Of a stretch of DNA of 64,000 nt, positions 11,371-22,398 are shown piece after piece; the stretch's first letter is position 1; every line of letters starts with the position of its first letter. The notes under the pieces are model-generated. The model worked only from the letters and a program-made list of their open reading frames with translations. It had not been told where the DNA came from and did not search any database. The DNA is from Astropecten irregularis. Lineage: Eukaryota; Echinodermata; Asteroidea; Paxillosida; Astropectinidae. The stretch covers positions 6,944,001 to 7,008,000 of the forward strand of contig OZ020254.1 in NCBI GenBank assembly GCA_963971285.1. The letters run 5' to 3'. Position numbers and translations under genes: made by a program.

Positions 11371-14300
11371 ATGGCGAAATCTGATGTCTGTCTGATTGTA
11401 ATCGATGGCTGGGGTATTTCTGAGGAAAAGCATGGTGAGGATTACACTTTTTGACAAATTGAGAGATGCTGCAATATTGCTCCCTATACCGCCTACCGCG
11501 TACCGGCTTCCTTTGGTTTGGGCCTTTGCTCCCGTTTTGTCATTGACATTGTGATTGGCAATGCAATCATACATGTATGCCGAGTTGCCGACCGCCCCTT
11601 TTCATGCTGCACTGGCGATTGGTAAAAGTCGGATCCTGTCGGACCTAGTCGGACCTAGCCGGATCCTCCATTTAAAATTAGGCCTATAGGCCTAGTGATT
11701 GTTTTCAAAAATTCAAACAATCACCAAACATACCATAAGGCATAAGAATACACCTAGGCCAGGCCCTATCTAAATTTCTCTCACAAAAAACAGATTGAGA
11801 AGTTATATTTTACCAGAAAAATTAGGAATAAAATGTTCGAAAGACGATTCTAACATGACTGAACGTCAGCTTGTTTATTGTTGTATAGTGAAGTAGGTTT
11901 AGAGGGCGCTATTAAATCAGTAATTTATTTTTTGCATACTGGCGCTTTCCCTGCGCATCACTACTGAACAGTCACTATATCAGTTTGTTAGAGAAACCTA
12001 AGCAACACTAGTGCTGTGCATCAAAAACGGATTCACGGGCTCCCGCTTAAAATCTTGCCATCCGGTTTCAAAATTTCAAAAACGGAATACGAAACCAACA
12101 TTTTAAAAAGTAGACTGACGTTTGCCCAATAAATAAACAGCCCCAAAAGTGTATACTGTATAATACATACTTGAATTTCAGTCGTTTTGGGTCCATTTTG
12201 CCAAGCAGAAACAAACTTTTCGCAAACTTGATTAAACAAATATTGCGAACAGCCTTTCGAACCCGACGATCGCTCGAAAGAAGACGTAAACATATCGCGT
12301 ACGATGCATCATGAACACCGCATGCCCACCACGTGGCTGCATGGCCCGGCCCATGCAGCAGCAGCATTGCATCCAGAAAATTCCACGATGTGTAATGTGC
12401 GCCGCACCATTCAAAGCATACGTTGTACACCAGTACACAGTCGCCAATTCGCAATCAGGCCGGAAGTGCAAGCCTACATGTCGTACGTACAACGTGTGTA
12501 TTTGGTGCATGCATTCAAGTTGCGCTCGGTACCGTGGATTTCGGCCTGCTTCAATTTTCAATGCAGATTTTTCGGTAAGAAATGTGACATGTCACGCTGA
12601 GCAAGTTATGAAAGATTCTGACTGAATATTCTGTAAGGTTGCCGGCACCAAATCATCGCAAGATTCCCAAACACGCACGTAGATCGAGACCAGAAACTGA
12701 ATGTATACGTCGGCGCAACGATCGTTGTAGCATGTTTTACACACTCCTACATACAGCGCTATGCATCATTTGATCGTGCACATTATCGACATGTGCGTAA
12801 TATAGCGCTATCATTCATTTTTATGAATCGGAGCTCGGGCAACCGCTAATTTTTTCAAAGCGTTTTCCGGTTTTCAAAAGCTCCGAAAATGCACAGCACT
12901 AAGCAACACGCACCATTTTTTCGAATCTAAGCGATGAGCAGTTTTTTACTCACACATACTGTAGCTAGGCCTGATTTTTCCATACTTAATAACGTTGCAT
13001 GACCTTTCTCAATGCAATGAGAAAGATCAATCATCATGTTTAGGCTAGGCCTTATTAATAATTAGGCCTAGGGCCTTGTAGGGGGGGGGGGGCTAGGCCT
13101 ATGACTATGTTACTTTGTTAGGATCAAGTCTGCTCCCATTTCTTAGCATTTTATATTTTTAATTTTCAGTTATTATTTTGGCGGTTGTAACAATAACGTT
13201 TGGGACCAGACTGTGCTGTGTTTTTAATCATGTTAATCACATGCCGGAACGACAGTGAATACCGGTACGTTCGTTTGCACATAAATTTATGTGCATATCA
13301 TAGGAGGGTCCTGAACTTAACAATCACCATTATTTTGGCTGTGTTTCTTTTTTCCGCCACCGGCTTTCTTCCTGCAAATGCTATTTTGCCATTCCCTTCC
13401 TCTGATTGGCCAATTTGTAGTAGGGACATATTACTAAAACTTTTCTGCTAATATGAGAATGTAGGCCTACCCAATTGCTCTAGCTCAGGCTTTGTTTAGT
13501 AAATTGGAGAAAAAAAATCCGCACACATGCAGCAGCCTATAATGGACCCTTCCGGCCTGTCAATCACACTGTGTGCATTGACCAATTGGAGGACGCCTTT
13601 CAATCAGTGACCACGAAAGCCTTGGTCAAACTGTAAAACACACATGTGGCCGGGGCTTAAGAGCAATGCTGGAATGGTCCATTCTCACCATGCAAACATA
13701 CTTATGACCAGTTCTCATAAGTACTATTATTAATTCCTTTGTGAGTTGTGGTTACTCGATGATTATGTTAAAAATTGAATTGTAAACATTTTGTCTTTTA
13801 ACTTGGAGACAAGATTTATTTGATTTAGTTAGAAAATACAAAAATTTGCCTGGTACTTCATTAAACTTTCTATATGGCGAAATGCATTGAGGCCATCTGT
13901 GAAAAACTTCTTCAGTCCTAATTATTAACCTATAGTAACCACTCAAACTCCCATAGGACTTTCTGTTGAGTTTTGGCTTGTTTGGTACCAAACAGTAAGG
14001 ACTTGTTGTTGGACTTCAGTTTGAGTCAGTACCAAAGGTCCATGAGTACACTGTTTCATTCTGACAGGTTTGGGGAAGTAAGGCAGGAGACCTGTAGAAA
14101 CAAGCGTTGGAGTTTGTGGCAGTGCACTGCCATTTATTTTGTGGGTAAGGCTACCCATGGCCTATTGTACAGTTGCACAGGAAGTTGTGGTGGTTCACTT
14201 GTGTGTGGAAAGGCACTGTGGCATTTTGTTGAAAGCCATTGTGGCATTCTGTGTACTTTGGGACAGTTGGTCTACAGCCACACACCAAGGCATAGACACA

Positions 14301-17300
14301 TCCATAGCAAGTGAATCATATCGGTATGTAAATGATAGTAAATCCTTCAGCAGGTTGATTGCAAAACCTATTTTTACTGCATCAATACTTATAATGTGTA
14401 CTCTATACTATAGGCAATGCTATTGCCAATGCTGATACCCCTGTCATGGATGAACTGTGCAATGAGGCCAAGTGTGTGACCTTGGATGCGTCGGGACTCT
14501 CTGTTGGTCTGCCCAAGGGACTGATGGGAAATAGCGAGGTCGGCCATTTGAGTATAGGAGCTGGACGGATCCTGTATCAGGTGGGTTTCATTCATCAGTC
14601 TTAATGTAATGGAACCGTTCCAGCTTTGCTTTTAATTTCTGCCCACATATCACTGAGTTTGACCATTGGGTGACAACAACTCGTTACTCCAATTAGTCAA
14701 TTGATGCGCATAGTTTGATTGACAGACCGGAAGGGTCCATTGTTCTTCATTCATACCACACCCAGGCCAGGCGCAGTCCTATCGGGGGGTGGGGGCTTGA
14801 GTCCCCCAAAATTTTGTCTAGCCCCCCCCCCCCAAAAAAAAGCAATTGACCCAAAAAATCTTGAAAATACAGGATTTTTTCAATTAGGCCTATTACGCAA
14901 CACCTAATAAAACATAGCAGAAGTGAGTGTTAGAAGAACCCAAAATATTGGGTCTTCTAGCCCCACAAAAATAATGGCTCTTCTAGCCCCCCACAAAAAA
15001 AACTTTGGCTCTAGAACCGAGCCTGACCACACCACACACCCAACAGATCTTTCTTACACTGTTTCTCATCGCATGGTGTTATTTTCTTCCCCTCCACACA
15101 ACAGGTAATCAATTGACCTCAGATTTTGCGCTGTTTCTGTTTTTGTATATTGCTCAACTCACAATCCTCATTATTATACTTAATTAATCAAAACCTTGTT
15201 CTTATTTCTCTTCTTGATAACAGAACATTGTGATGATTGACCTGGCCTTTGAAAACAGATCTATTCTTGACAGGCCGGCACTCGTCGAGGCGTGCGCCAG
15301 AGCTAAGAAAGGCAATGGTAGAATGCACCTCCTTGGCTTGGTAAGCATCAGAAATAATGAGTAACAATTTGGAAAATGAAAGTGTCCACCAAAATGGAAG
15401 AACTCTGTGTCATTAATATGCACATTTTGATCTATTTCATCATGTTCGATTGCAATTAGAGCAGTGTGTGCCAGTGCCATTCTAAGAGTTAGGAGGGCCT
15501 GATGTTTTAATCCTAGTACTAGTGGCAGGATTCTTCTCTTGAGTCTTGAATCCTTCTCATGCAGCCTTTGAGAAAGATCCTGCTGGGATCAAATTGTCAG
15601 CCCTCATTGATGCTCATAGCAACATATGTGTCTGCTCACATCGTGCCAGCTTACTTCAGATTTTTCTAGCCCGTTTAGATTTTTACTAGCCCGTTCACAT
15701 GTTGATCCATACCTTGACATGTAGGCTCCAATAATTTTTTGACTAGCCCACTGGACAACCAAGGAAGTGAGTCTAGCTACTTGTAGCCCAGAGTGGTTTT
15801 TGCTAAACATTGTCCACCGGGCTAGTACTATTTTGAGCCTTGCTCTTAACCCTGTTCAGGCTAAACTTCACTCCAATGAAATTTAACAATTGGGCATATA
15901 ATGCAAATTAATGTGTGATAGTGGAGTGGTTATGTGTAATGGTCGACTGATAAAATCTGCATTGATTGATTGACTCTTCATTTCTCAATCAGGTGAGTGA
16001 TGGTGGGGTACATTCACACATTAATCACCTGAGGGGTTTGCTGGAGGTGCTGAAAGAGAAAGGCTTGCCTACGTCATTTGTTCATTTCTTCTCCGATGGC
16101 CGTGACACAAGCCCAGTCAGTGGAGGTACATACATGGTCCTTGTGTTTTTCCTTCATTCATCAGTGTCATTAGTATTTGTTTCCTTCCCAGCAGTGGAGA
16201 TATACATTACACAGTAACGCCATATTTGTCAAATAGTCCTGGAATAGCACTCTGCACTTGCGCTAAAAATAGCACTCCGGATCTCAGACAAACATTGCAA
16301 CCAAGGCAAATGTGTGGTGGGTGTGTGTGTGCATGCATGAGAAGTTTGTCTGACATCCGGGAATTTTGTACTGGCGCTTGCTGGCCAATTCACTCGTGTG
16401 ACGTCATTAGTGCGTAGCGCTATTCTCATTGCCTCTCTTTTATGTTGTCCTCACATAACAAGGACTTTCAAATCATCTCCTGATGAGGACTAGAGCAGGC
16501 TAGTCAAAACGTTGAGACCTAATTGCGAGAAGTGTGAACGATATAGAATTGTGAATGATATAGAAGTGCGAAAGTACGAACGATAATTACATGGTGTTTC
16601 CGCAAACCGATCCACATAACAAGGACTTGTTATAAATTGTACTCTACTCTAAAAACCGTATATATCAAGACTTCATCATTATTTCTTTTATAATTGCTTT
16701 TCAAAAGTCAAGTACATCCAAGAAGTCCTTGACCACATAAAAAGTATTGGCTATGGTTCCCTGGCGACCGTGGTTGGCCGGTACTACGCCATGGACCGGG
16801 ACAAACGCTATGAACGAATCAAGATTGCCTATGATGGTCTGGTCCAGGGAATTGGGGAGGAGGCTACTGCCGAAAATATTGTCAAGGTAACAAGACATTT
16901 TATCACTTTTTGTTATAAACCATTTAAAGGTAATATCATACTTTGGTTTTTGTCAAAGAAATTCAAATGCATGGGCAAATAAAAAAAATCTAGGAAAATA
17001 CAGTCAAAGTCATCTGTGAAAATTTCAGTTCCATACGGTGCCCACTTTTTGTGAAAACAGTGAAAAACAGCCACAGTATCTCTTATAAAGTCTTTTCTCT
17101 TTTATTTTTGATCTTTTAAAAGATCAAAAAGATTTTCAGTTGTTGTTGTTTTACTAATTTCTGGATAAATACACCATTTCAGGCGGAAAAATGTTAACGT
17201 TATGTTTCTACCACCACCATCGTCATACCCTGTAAGTTATACGTAAATCTGTGAACATTTCTGTTTTGGTTTCTTACCAAAGTATGATACTACCTTTATT

Positions 17301-20300
17301 AAGTCATCCGTAAATAAGTTCAGTTCAGAATGCTGTTTTTGTGATTTGTTGGTGTCAGGTCGTCCAGAGTCACTACGATGCCCCTGGTGACCAGAGAGTT
17401 ACGGATGAGTTCCTGAAGCCGATTATTGTCAATCAGGAGGGTCGCATCCGGGATGGAGACACTCTGATCTTCTTTGACTTCCGCTCCGATCGCATGCGAG
17501 AAATCTCCGAGGCGCTGGGAATCAAACCACAGTTTGAGACGGCCAAAATCCCCAAAGACCTGGTAATAAAAGAAAGGCATGCAAAAGAATTCTTGTTTGA
17601 ATCATCTGATGGTGCTTTATTCTCGTTTTACCATGCACAATTTGTTTTAAAAGTTATGAACTTCAGAAATTTACCAATCTTGAAATTTACATTTTTTTGG
17701 GGAAGATTATTAATTTTCCAATATTTATGTAGGAGTAATTTGACTTTTGGAAGACAGTGAGAAAATCGGGTGGAAATTTGTTCAAAGCAAAAAGCAAGAA
17801 AAGAAATGATATTTATGATAAATTTGATAATGTTGATATGAATGTTCAATAGAGATTTGCTTATAAACTAAATCCTACAAACTTCATGTGTCTTGTTGAC
17901 AGGGTGTGTTCTGCATGACAGAGTACAAGTTCGACTTTCCCTTCCCTGTCATCTTTCCTCCCGAGGAACCAGTCAATGTTCTTGCAGAATGGTTGGATCA
18001 TCTCAAGCTCCCCCAGTTCCACTGTGCAGGTAACAATCAATTCTGGAAATGCTCAAATTTCATGCTGATCGATCAACTTTAGACCTGGGACCTGTTTGTT
18101 TAACCCACAGGATCACGGATTTTACTGATCCGGATCCCATTTTAGCATACCCTGCATAGGACATGGATCCCCAAATCTGAGATCCTGTGCGTTAAACAAA
18201 CAGGCTCTTAGTGTCAGGGGTTAGTCTTAATGTCCTGTACATGTATCTCAATTGGCTCGTTGCTCCAAAGATTGAAGTCAACTTGGTTTAAACATTGAAA
18301 GTTTGTTTCAACATGACAGCTTAAGAAATACTTGGTAGGTTTACTTAAAACTTGGTATAGATTTTGGTCTTGATACCCATTGGCAAGTGGCGTCGTTTTT
18401 TTAATTTATTTATGACCTAAAAGTCAAAGTTCAAGGTCAGTGGATCCCTCACAGTTTCAGCAGGTAACCTTTCAACCAGCTATCTTGGCTGTCCTCTGTC
18501 AGTTTGGAATGTCGGGTCAAAGACTCAGAACCGTGGCACTGTTCGAAAAACTATTCACCACAAAGGTGAATGGATACCTTCAGTTTGTTATTTATTCATT
18601 TGCATGAGTCAAGATGCATTTCACAGATGATTGAAATTTGAAAAATATCTCTTGTTTGTCCGCAGAAACCGAGAAGTATGCTCACGTGACCTTCTTCTTC
18701 AATGGCGGTAGGGAGAAGCAGTTTGAAGGGGAGGAACGGTTCCTGGTGCCCTCTCCTAAGGTCGCGACCTATGACCTCCAGCCGGAGATGAGCTGCAAGG
18801 GTGTCTCTGATAAGGTAAGGGTAGTTTCTAGTAGAATTGGTCTGCTTGTTGTCTTTCACAAGAACATATTGTCAGATTTCAGGTTATACCAAATGCCCAA
18901 GACATATCCGTTCCTGTGAACCTCCATTGAATCTCCCGCCTGGGGTCGATTTCATGAAGCCCTACGATCAATTGTAACTCTAGTTACGAAGGATAACACA
19001 TTGTATCCTATGACTTCTACATGGGGCTGCAATACCTCATAAGTCCTACGAGTTATAGTAAGTTACGATTAGTTTGGTGAAATCGACCCCTGAATTACTA
19101 TATCATGTATGTATACAAACCAATGTACAGTGTCTACTATGTATCAGTTATAGCCAGACAAAGCTCCTTGCATTACAGATATGCTTAAAGTACATTCCTA
19201 TTATAAAATAATATAAAAAAGTGAATACATCACTCCACATGTGGGATTCATTACCGATTTCAAAACCTTAAATAATCCACAAGAATTGAATACTAAGTCA
19301 ATTTTTTTTTGTATTTTTATTTTAATTTGTTCACAACTTGTATTTTTGAAAAAGTGAAGAAAGAAAAATTGACTGGAGCAGGATTCGAACCTGCGACCTC
19401 CTGAATACCATACAGGCGCTCTACCAACTGAGCCAAAATTAAAAACATTTTATTTCTTATTTGTTTGAATATAAAGATGGTTGAGATGATCAAGTCGAAA
19501 AAGTTCCCGTTTTTAATGTGCAACTTTGCTCCGCCGGACATGGTCGGACATACCGGCGTCTACGAGGCAGCGGTCAAGGCGTGCACTGCCACAGGTGAGT
19601 CCACTCCACCTTGCTGTACCAATATACATGATGCAGCACAATGTAAAATGATGACAGAGTGTTGGACATGCCCTAATCAACAACTAAATCAGACAAGCAT
19701 ATTCACATACTTTCCACTGTTTGCATGAGTGTGCCTTATGGTATTGCATGCTTAATTAGTTTTAAAGAAAAAACAAGTTTTGTGTAAACACTTTTAGTAT
19801 TAAAAGTGCATGTATAGCACATACAATTTATGTGCACATGTTTATTGTACGCATACAGTTGTTTTAAATTCAGGGATGTGAAACTTCAGATTTAAATCTA
19901 AATTCCGATTTATTTGGTTTAGATTTTAACTGAAAAATTCAGGCCTTTTTTTTTTTACATCTGGTCTCTACGAAAGTAGAAATTATAGGAACTTTTAAAT
20001 TTCAGCTTTTTCCTTGGTGTTTATAGATTTCGTGTGTGGCCATTCACATCCCTGTACATTGTCTAATATGCATTGCAAAATAAGCGCCCGTACCTACATG
20101 TAATGAAGCGAGTCTGATACAGATAGGGTGTGATTATGAATTGCTTGTATTTGTTAGAGGTAAGCATTATTGGGCCCTGGTTTATAGTAAAACTACAAAA
20201 TGAAGCTGTTGATCACCTGTGTTCTCCATTGAAACAGACAAGGCCATTGGAGCCATGAAGAAAGCATGTGAGGAGACTGGCACCGTCCTGCTGATTACCG

Positions 20301-20888
20301 CAGACCACGGCAATGCTGAGATCATGATCGATAGCCACGGTAAACCAGTTACCAAACACACCACAAAGAGAGGTAACTAGTTTAAAGAAAAAGATGTACT
20401 GTTTATCTTAGTTAACATTGCAAATTGATCAGCCAATATGAAGCTTTCAACAACATATGCAGTTTTAGTCTTTTACATTGACTTCCTGCCAATTTTCAGC
20501 TCAAGCATATTCTCAAGTTCTAGCAATAGCAATGTGTCACTTCAGGAATGAACAAGGCATAAGATTGAAATTTTTGCTAGTTCTAGTGTTACCATAGTTA
20601 ATTGTAGCAAGCTTCAGTTACGTAGATCAAGTTTGTTACAAAGCTGTGAGAAATAAAAATTAGCAAATATTTGAAAAAAAACCTGTTTTATACATAATAG
20701 CTGCCCCGTTCACAACATTTGTATGTGTTCATTTTCTTGCAGTACCATTTTGCATGCACGGCGGAAACTGCAAGTTCAAGAAGAATATTACCCACAATGC
20801 TTCTCTGCCTGACGTCGCCCCTACAGTACTGGATCTCATGGGTGTTTCCATCCCGAAGGAAATGACTGGCAAATCACTCGTGGAATAA
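11371..20888 (+). CDS. gpmI: 2,3-bisphosphoglycerate-independent phosphoglycerate mutase, 11 exons, 512 aa
   Basis: The enzyme interconverts 3- and 2-phosphoglycerate in cytosolic glycolysis and gluconeogenesis through a phosphoserine intermediate and two Mn2+ ions. Exons: 11371-11434, 14414-14580, 15224-15340, 15993-16125, 16708-16886, 17359-17562, 17903-18029, 18666-18814, 19477-19594, 20238-20372, 20743-20888 (stop TAA); 1539 nt, all phases close. Alkaline-phosphatase-superfamily residues are intact: D12 in DGWG, the nucleophile S62 in [35 protein letters not shown]401/H405 in PPDMVGH, D442/H443 in TADHGNAE and H460 in KHTT. The length matches the family (about 510-515 aa). It has no relation to the vertebrate cofactor-dependent PGAM. 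The start has a good initiation context (GGAATGG) and lies head-to-head with TAF1B. The introns are full of small transposons but the coding frame is unbroken, so the gene is probably functional and truly nuclear, not contamination. Confidence 0.95.
12009..12901. mobile_element. 893-bp non-autonomous hAT element with perfect 8-bp TSD
   Basis: Inverted termini TAGTGCTGTGCAT and ATGCACAGCACTA are flanked by an exact 8-bp duplication, AGCAACAC (12001-12008 and 12902-12909), the signature of hAT transposons. The interior is richer in GC and CpG than the surrounding intron and has open stretches of about 100 codons, none recognisable as a transposase. It lies in iPGM intron 1. Confidence 0.85.
13967..14306. 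repeat. Dispersed repeat, copy 1 (inverted partner at 58922-59204)
   Basis: It starts TGTTGAGTTTTGGCTTGTTT and ends near CACACCAAGGCATAGACACA. The reverse complement of most of this sequence recurs in IDE intron 20. It ends about 107 bp upstream of iPGM exon 2. The class is unknown. Confidence 0.7.
15488..15606. repeat. GGAGGGCCTGAYG inverted-repeat element
   Basis: GTTAGGAGGGCCTGATGTTTTAATCC on the left faces GATCCTGCTGGGATCAAATTGTCAGCCCTC on the right. Related copies are near 7084-7165, 42889-42993, 52126-52376 and 54068-54145. Confidence 0.6.
16466..16617 (+). repeat. Dispersed repeat with ACATGGTGTTTCCGCAAACC end
   Basis: It runs from CTCCTGATGAGGACTAGAGC to ACATGGTGTTTCCGCAAACC. Related copies are at 31714-31838 (inverted), 32680-32862, 46106-46236 and 53217-53546 (inverted, interrupted). 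It lies in iPGM intron 4. Confidence 0.65.
16928..17295. mobile_element. TTAA MITE family A
   Basis: A 368-bp complete copy in iPGM intron 5, TTAA on the left and TTAT on the right. It starts 41 bp after exon 5. The internal palindrome GATCTTTTAAAAGATCAAAA is intact. Confidence 0.85.
18089..18206. mobile_element. CCTGTTTGTTTAA-end MITE, copy 1
   Basis: About 118 bp with inverted termini (CCTGTTTGTTTAACCCACAGGATC and GATCCTGTGCGTTAAACAAACAGG). Copies at 34450-34583 and 45407-45529. It lies in iPGM intron 7. Confidence 0.8.
18942..19090. mobile_element. GGGGTCGATTTCA-end MITE
   Basis: About 149 bp with termini GGGGTCGATTTCA and TGAAATCGACCCC and internal AGTTACGA/TCGTAACT-like inverted motifs. 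It resembles the palindrome at 44529-44632. It lies in iPGM intron 8. Confidence 0.7.
19364..19440 (-). repeat. tRNA-derived SINE beside iPGM exon 9
   Basis: The minus strand reads GGCTCAGTTGGTAGAGCGCC, then GGTTCGAATCCTGCTCCAGTC and AATTTTTCTTTCTTCAC. The A and B boxes are intact, and the T-arm (GCAGG/CCTGC) pairs perfectly. The element ends about 36 bp before the exon 9 acceptor. Confidence 0.75.
19871..20054. mobile_element. CAGGGATGTGAA-end MITE
   Basis: About 184 bp bounded by CAGGGATGTGAA and TTCACATCCCTG, AT-rich inside, in iPGM intron 9. The ends resemble the AGGGATGAGATT family, but the interior differs. Confidence 0.7.
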
Positions 20889-21548
20889 TGTTTTACATTG
20901 CATCAAATTGATCATTTAATTTCCCGACCCAACGATTGTAGGACGTATCTCCTGAAAAGCAGGTTTATCACTCAGTATTTACAACTAGAAAGCTGTTCCC
21001 TCCATGGGTTGTTAGCATGAAGTCAGTTTGTGAAATTGATAAAAAATGTTTTACTCACAAATTAGGTAGTTCAGAAAAAAAAAATTGCTGTGGAGCTGCG
21101 ATTTCACCACCATTTTTATTTTCTCCTAAAACGCAAAGCCTATACTACTCTCAGTCGTGGGCCTCGCTTTTAGACTAAAACTTCTGCTCAGGCAATTATT
21201 TTGTTTATGCAAGGGCAAACAAGTCTTCAGCAGGGAACCAGTTTGTATTTATATACAACACTTGGACGTCTGGCTGATAACTTTTCCAATGGATGCTATG
21301 CAGAACTATAATTATTTGGATTGAAAGGGGTGGTTAGGCCGGAGGTGATGACTTATAGCAGCTTGTAGGCAGCAGGCCTCGGGTCTAGGGCCAATTTTTT
21401 GTGAAGCTTGCTTAGGCACACAAATATTTTAAGCAAAGTAAAATTTTCCTTAGAAGATAATAAAGCCAGGTTACAGTACAAGTCTTTCTCTCACTAACGT
21501 TTTGTGCATACTAATAGCAGTTTGGAAGACTCTAGCTATTTAATAGCT

Positions 21549-21713
21549 AGGGATGAGATTGACCAATGATAACAATGTCTGAAAACAACCGACAGGGAGC
21601 ATAAAAAGTCTGAGATCTGAAAATCTTCTATACTTTTGTACACATCCTGTCAGGAATAAAATCTGAAATCCAAAACAAAAAAGTCAGATTTTAATCTGAG
21701 AAATCTCATCCCT
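21549..21713. mobile_element. AGGGATGAGATT-end MITE, copy 2
   Basis: 165 bp with perfect 12-bp termini AGGGATGAGATT and AATCTCATCCCT. It matches 5708-5878 and may lie in or near the iPGM 3' UTR. Confidence 0.85.
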
Positions 21714-22398
21714 GAGCTATGTGTACAACATGAACATAGTAATACAGATGCTGGAATTGGCTCGTATTTGTCACAGAGTTTTCTCATTATTGAAGATCAC
21801 AGGTTCATTGGCTGTGTGGATTGATTGAGGATCAAAGGTCATAGATGAATGGATGATGATGTAGCGCCCTCAATTTACAGGATTTATATACATGTATGTG
21901 GCATGTAATTATCATCAAATGAGCTGTATGGAGTCAAGTTCAGTTTTTTTAGGAAGATTTTGGTGTCTGTTTACAGAATGCTGTAGAGTAAGATTTATCC
22001 CTATGATGCATGTACTGGTAATCCCTTGTAATCTATAAATCATTAGAAAACATTTACATCATGGAGGATACGTTTGAATTCTCGAGTAATTTACTCTGAA
22101 AATTCTGGTACAACAGTAGGGACACATTGATGATTTAGTCCTAAACGTGATGGCTTTCTTGAATACTTTGAGGAAGATTTCACTGGAACTTTGCATATTG
22201 CATGAATTTGTAGCAAGCCATGAAAGTGTGTTGGAAGGCCAGTGGCAATGTTGTAACAATCTGTCAGTGTGGTATGTGTTAGGTTGACAGTGGGTCCGTT
22301 ATTGACTGAACCAGTGGGTTGGGGTATGCAAACAGATATGTTAGTAATGAAGACTGTCATGCAAAAAAGAGCACAAAATATGATGGGTCTTTCTAATT

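Noticed and set aside
12232-12625. Overlapping 98-128 codon open frames on both strands
   Set aside because: They lie inside the hAT element, show no transposase motifs, and are open on several frames because the region is short of stop codons.
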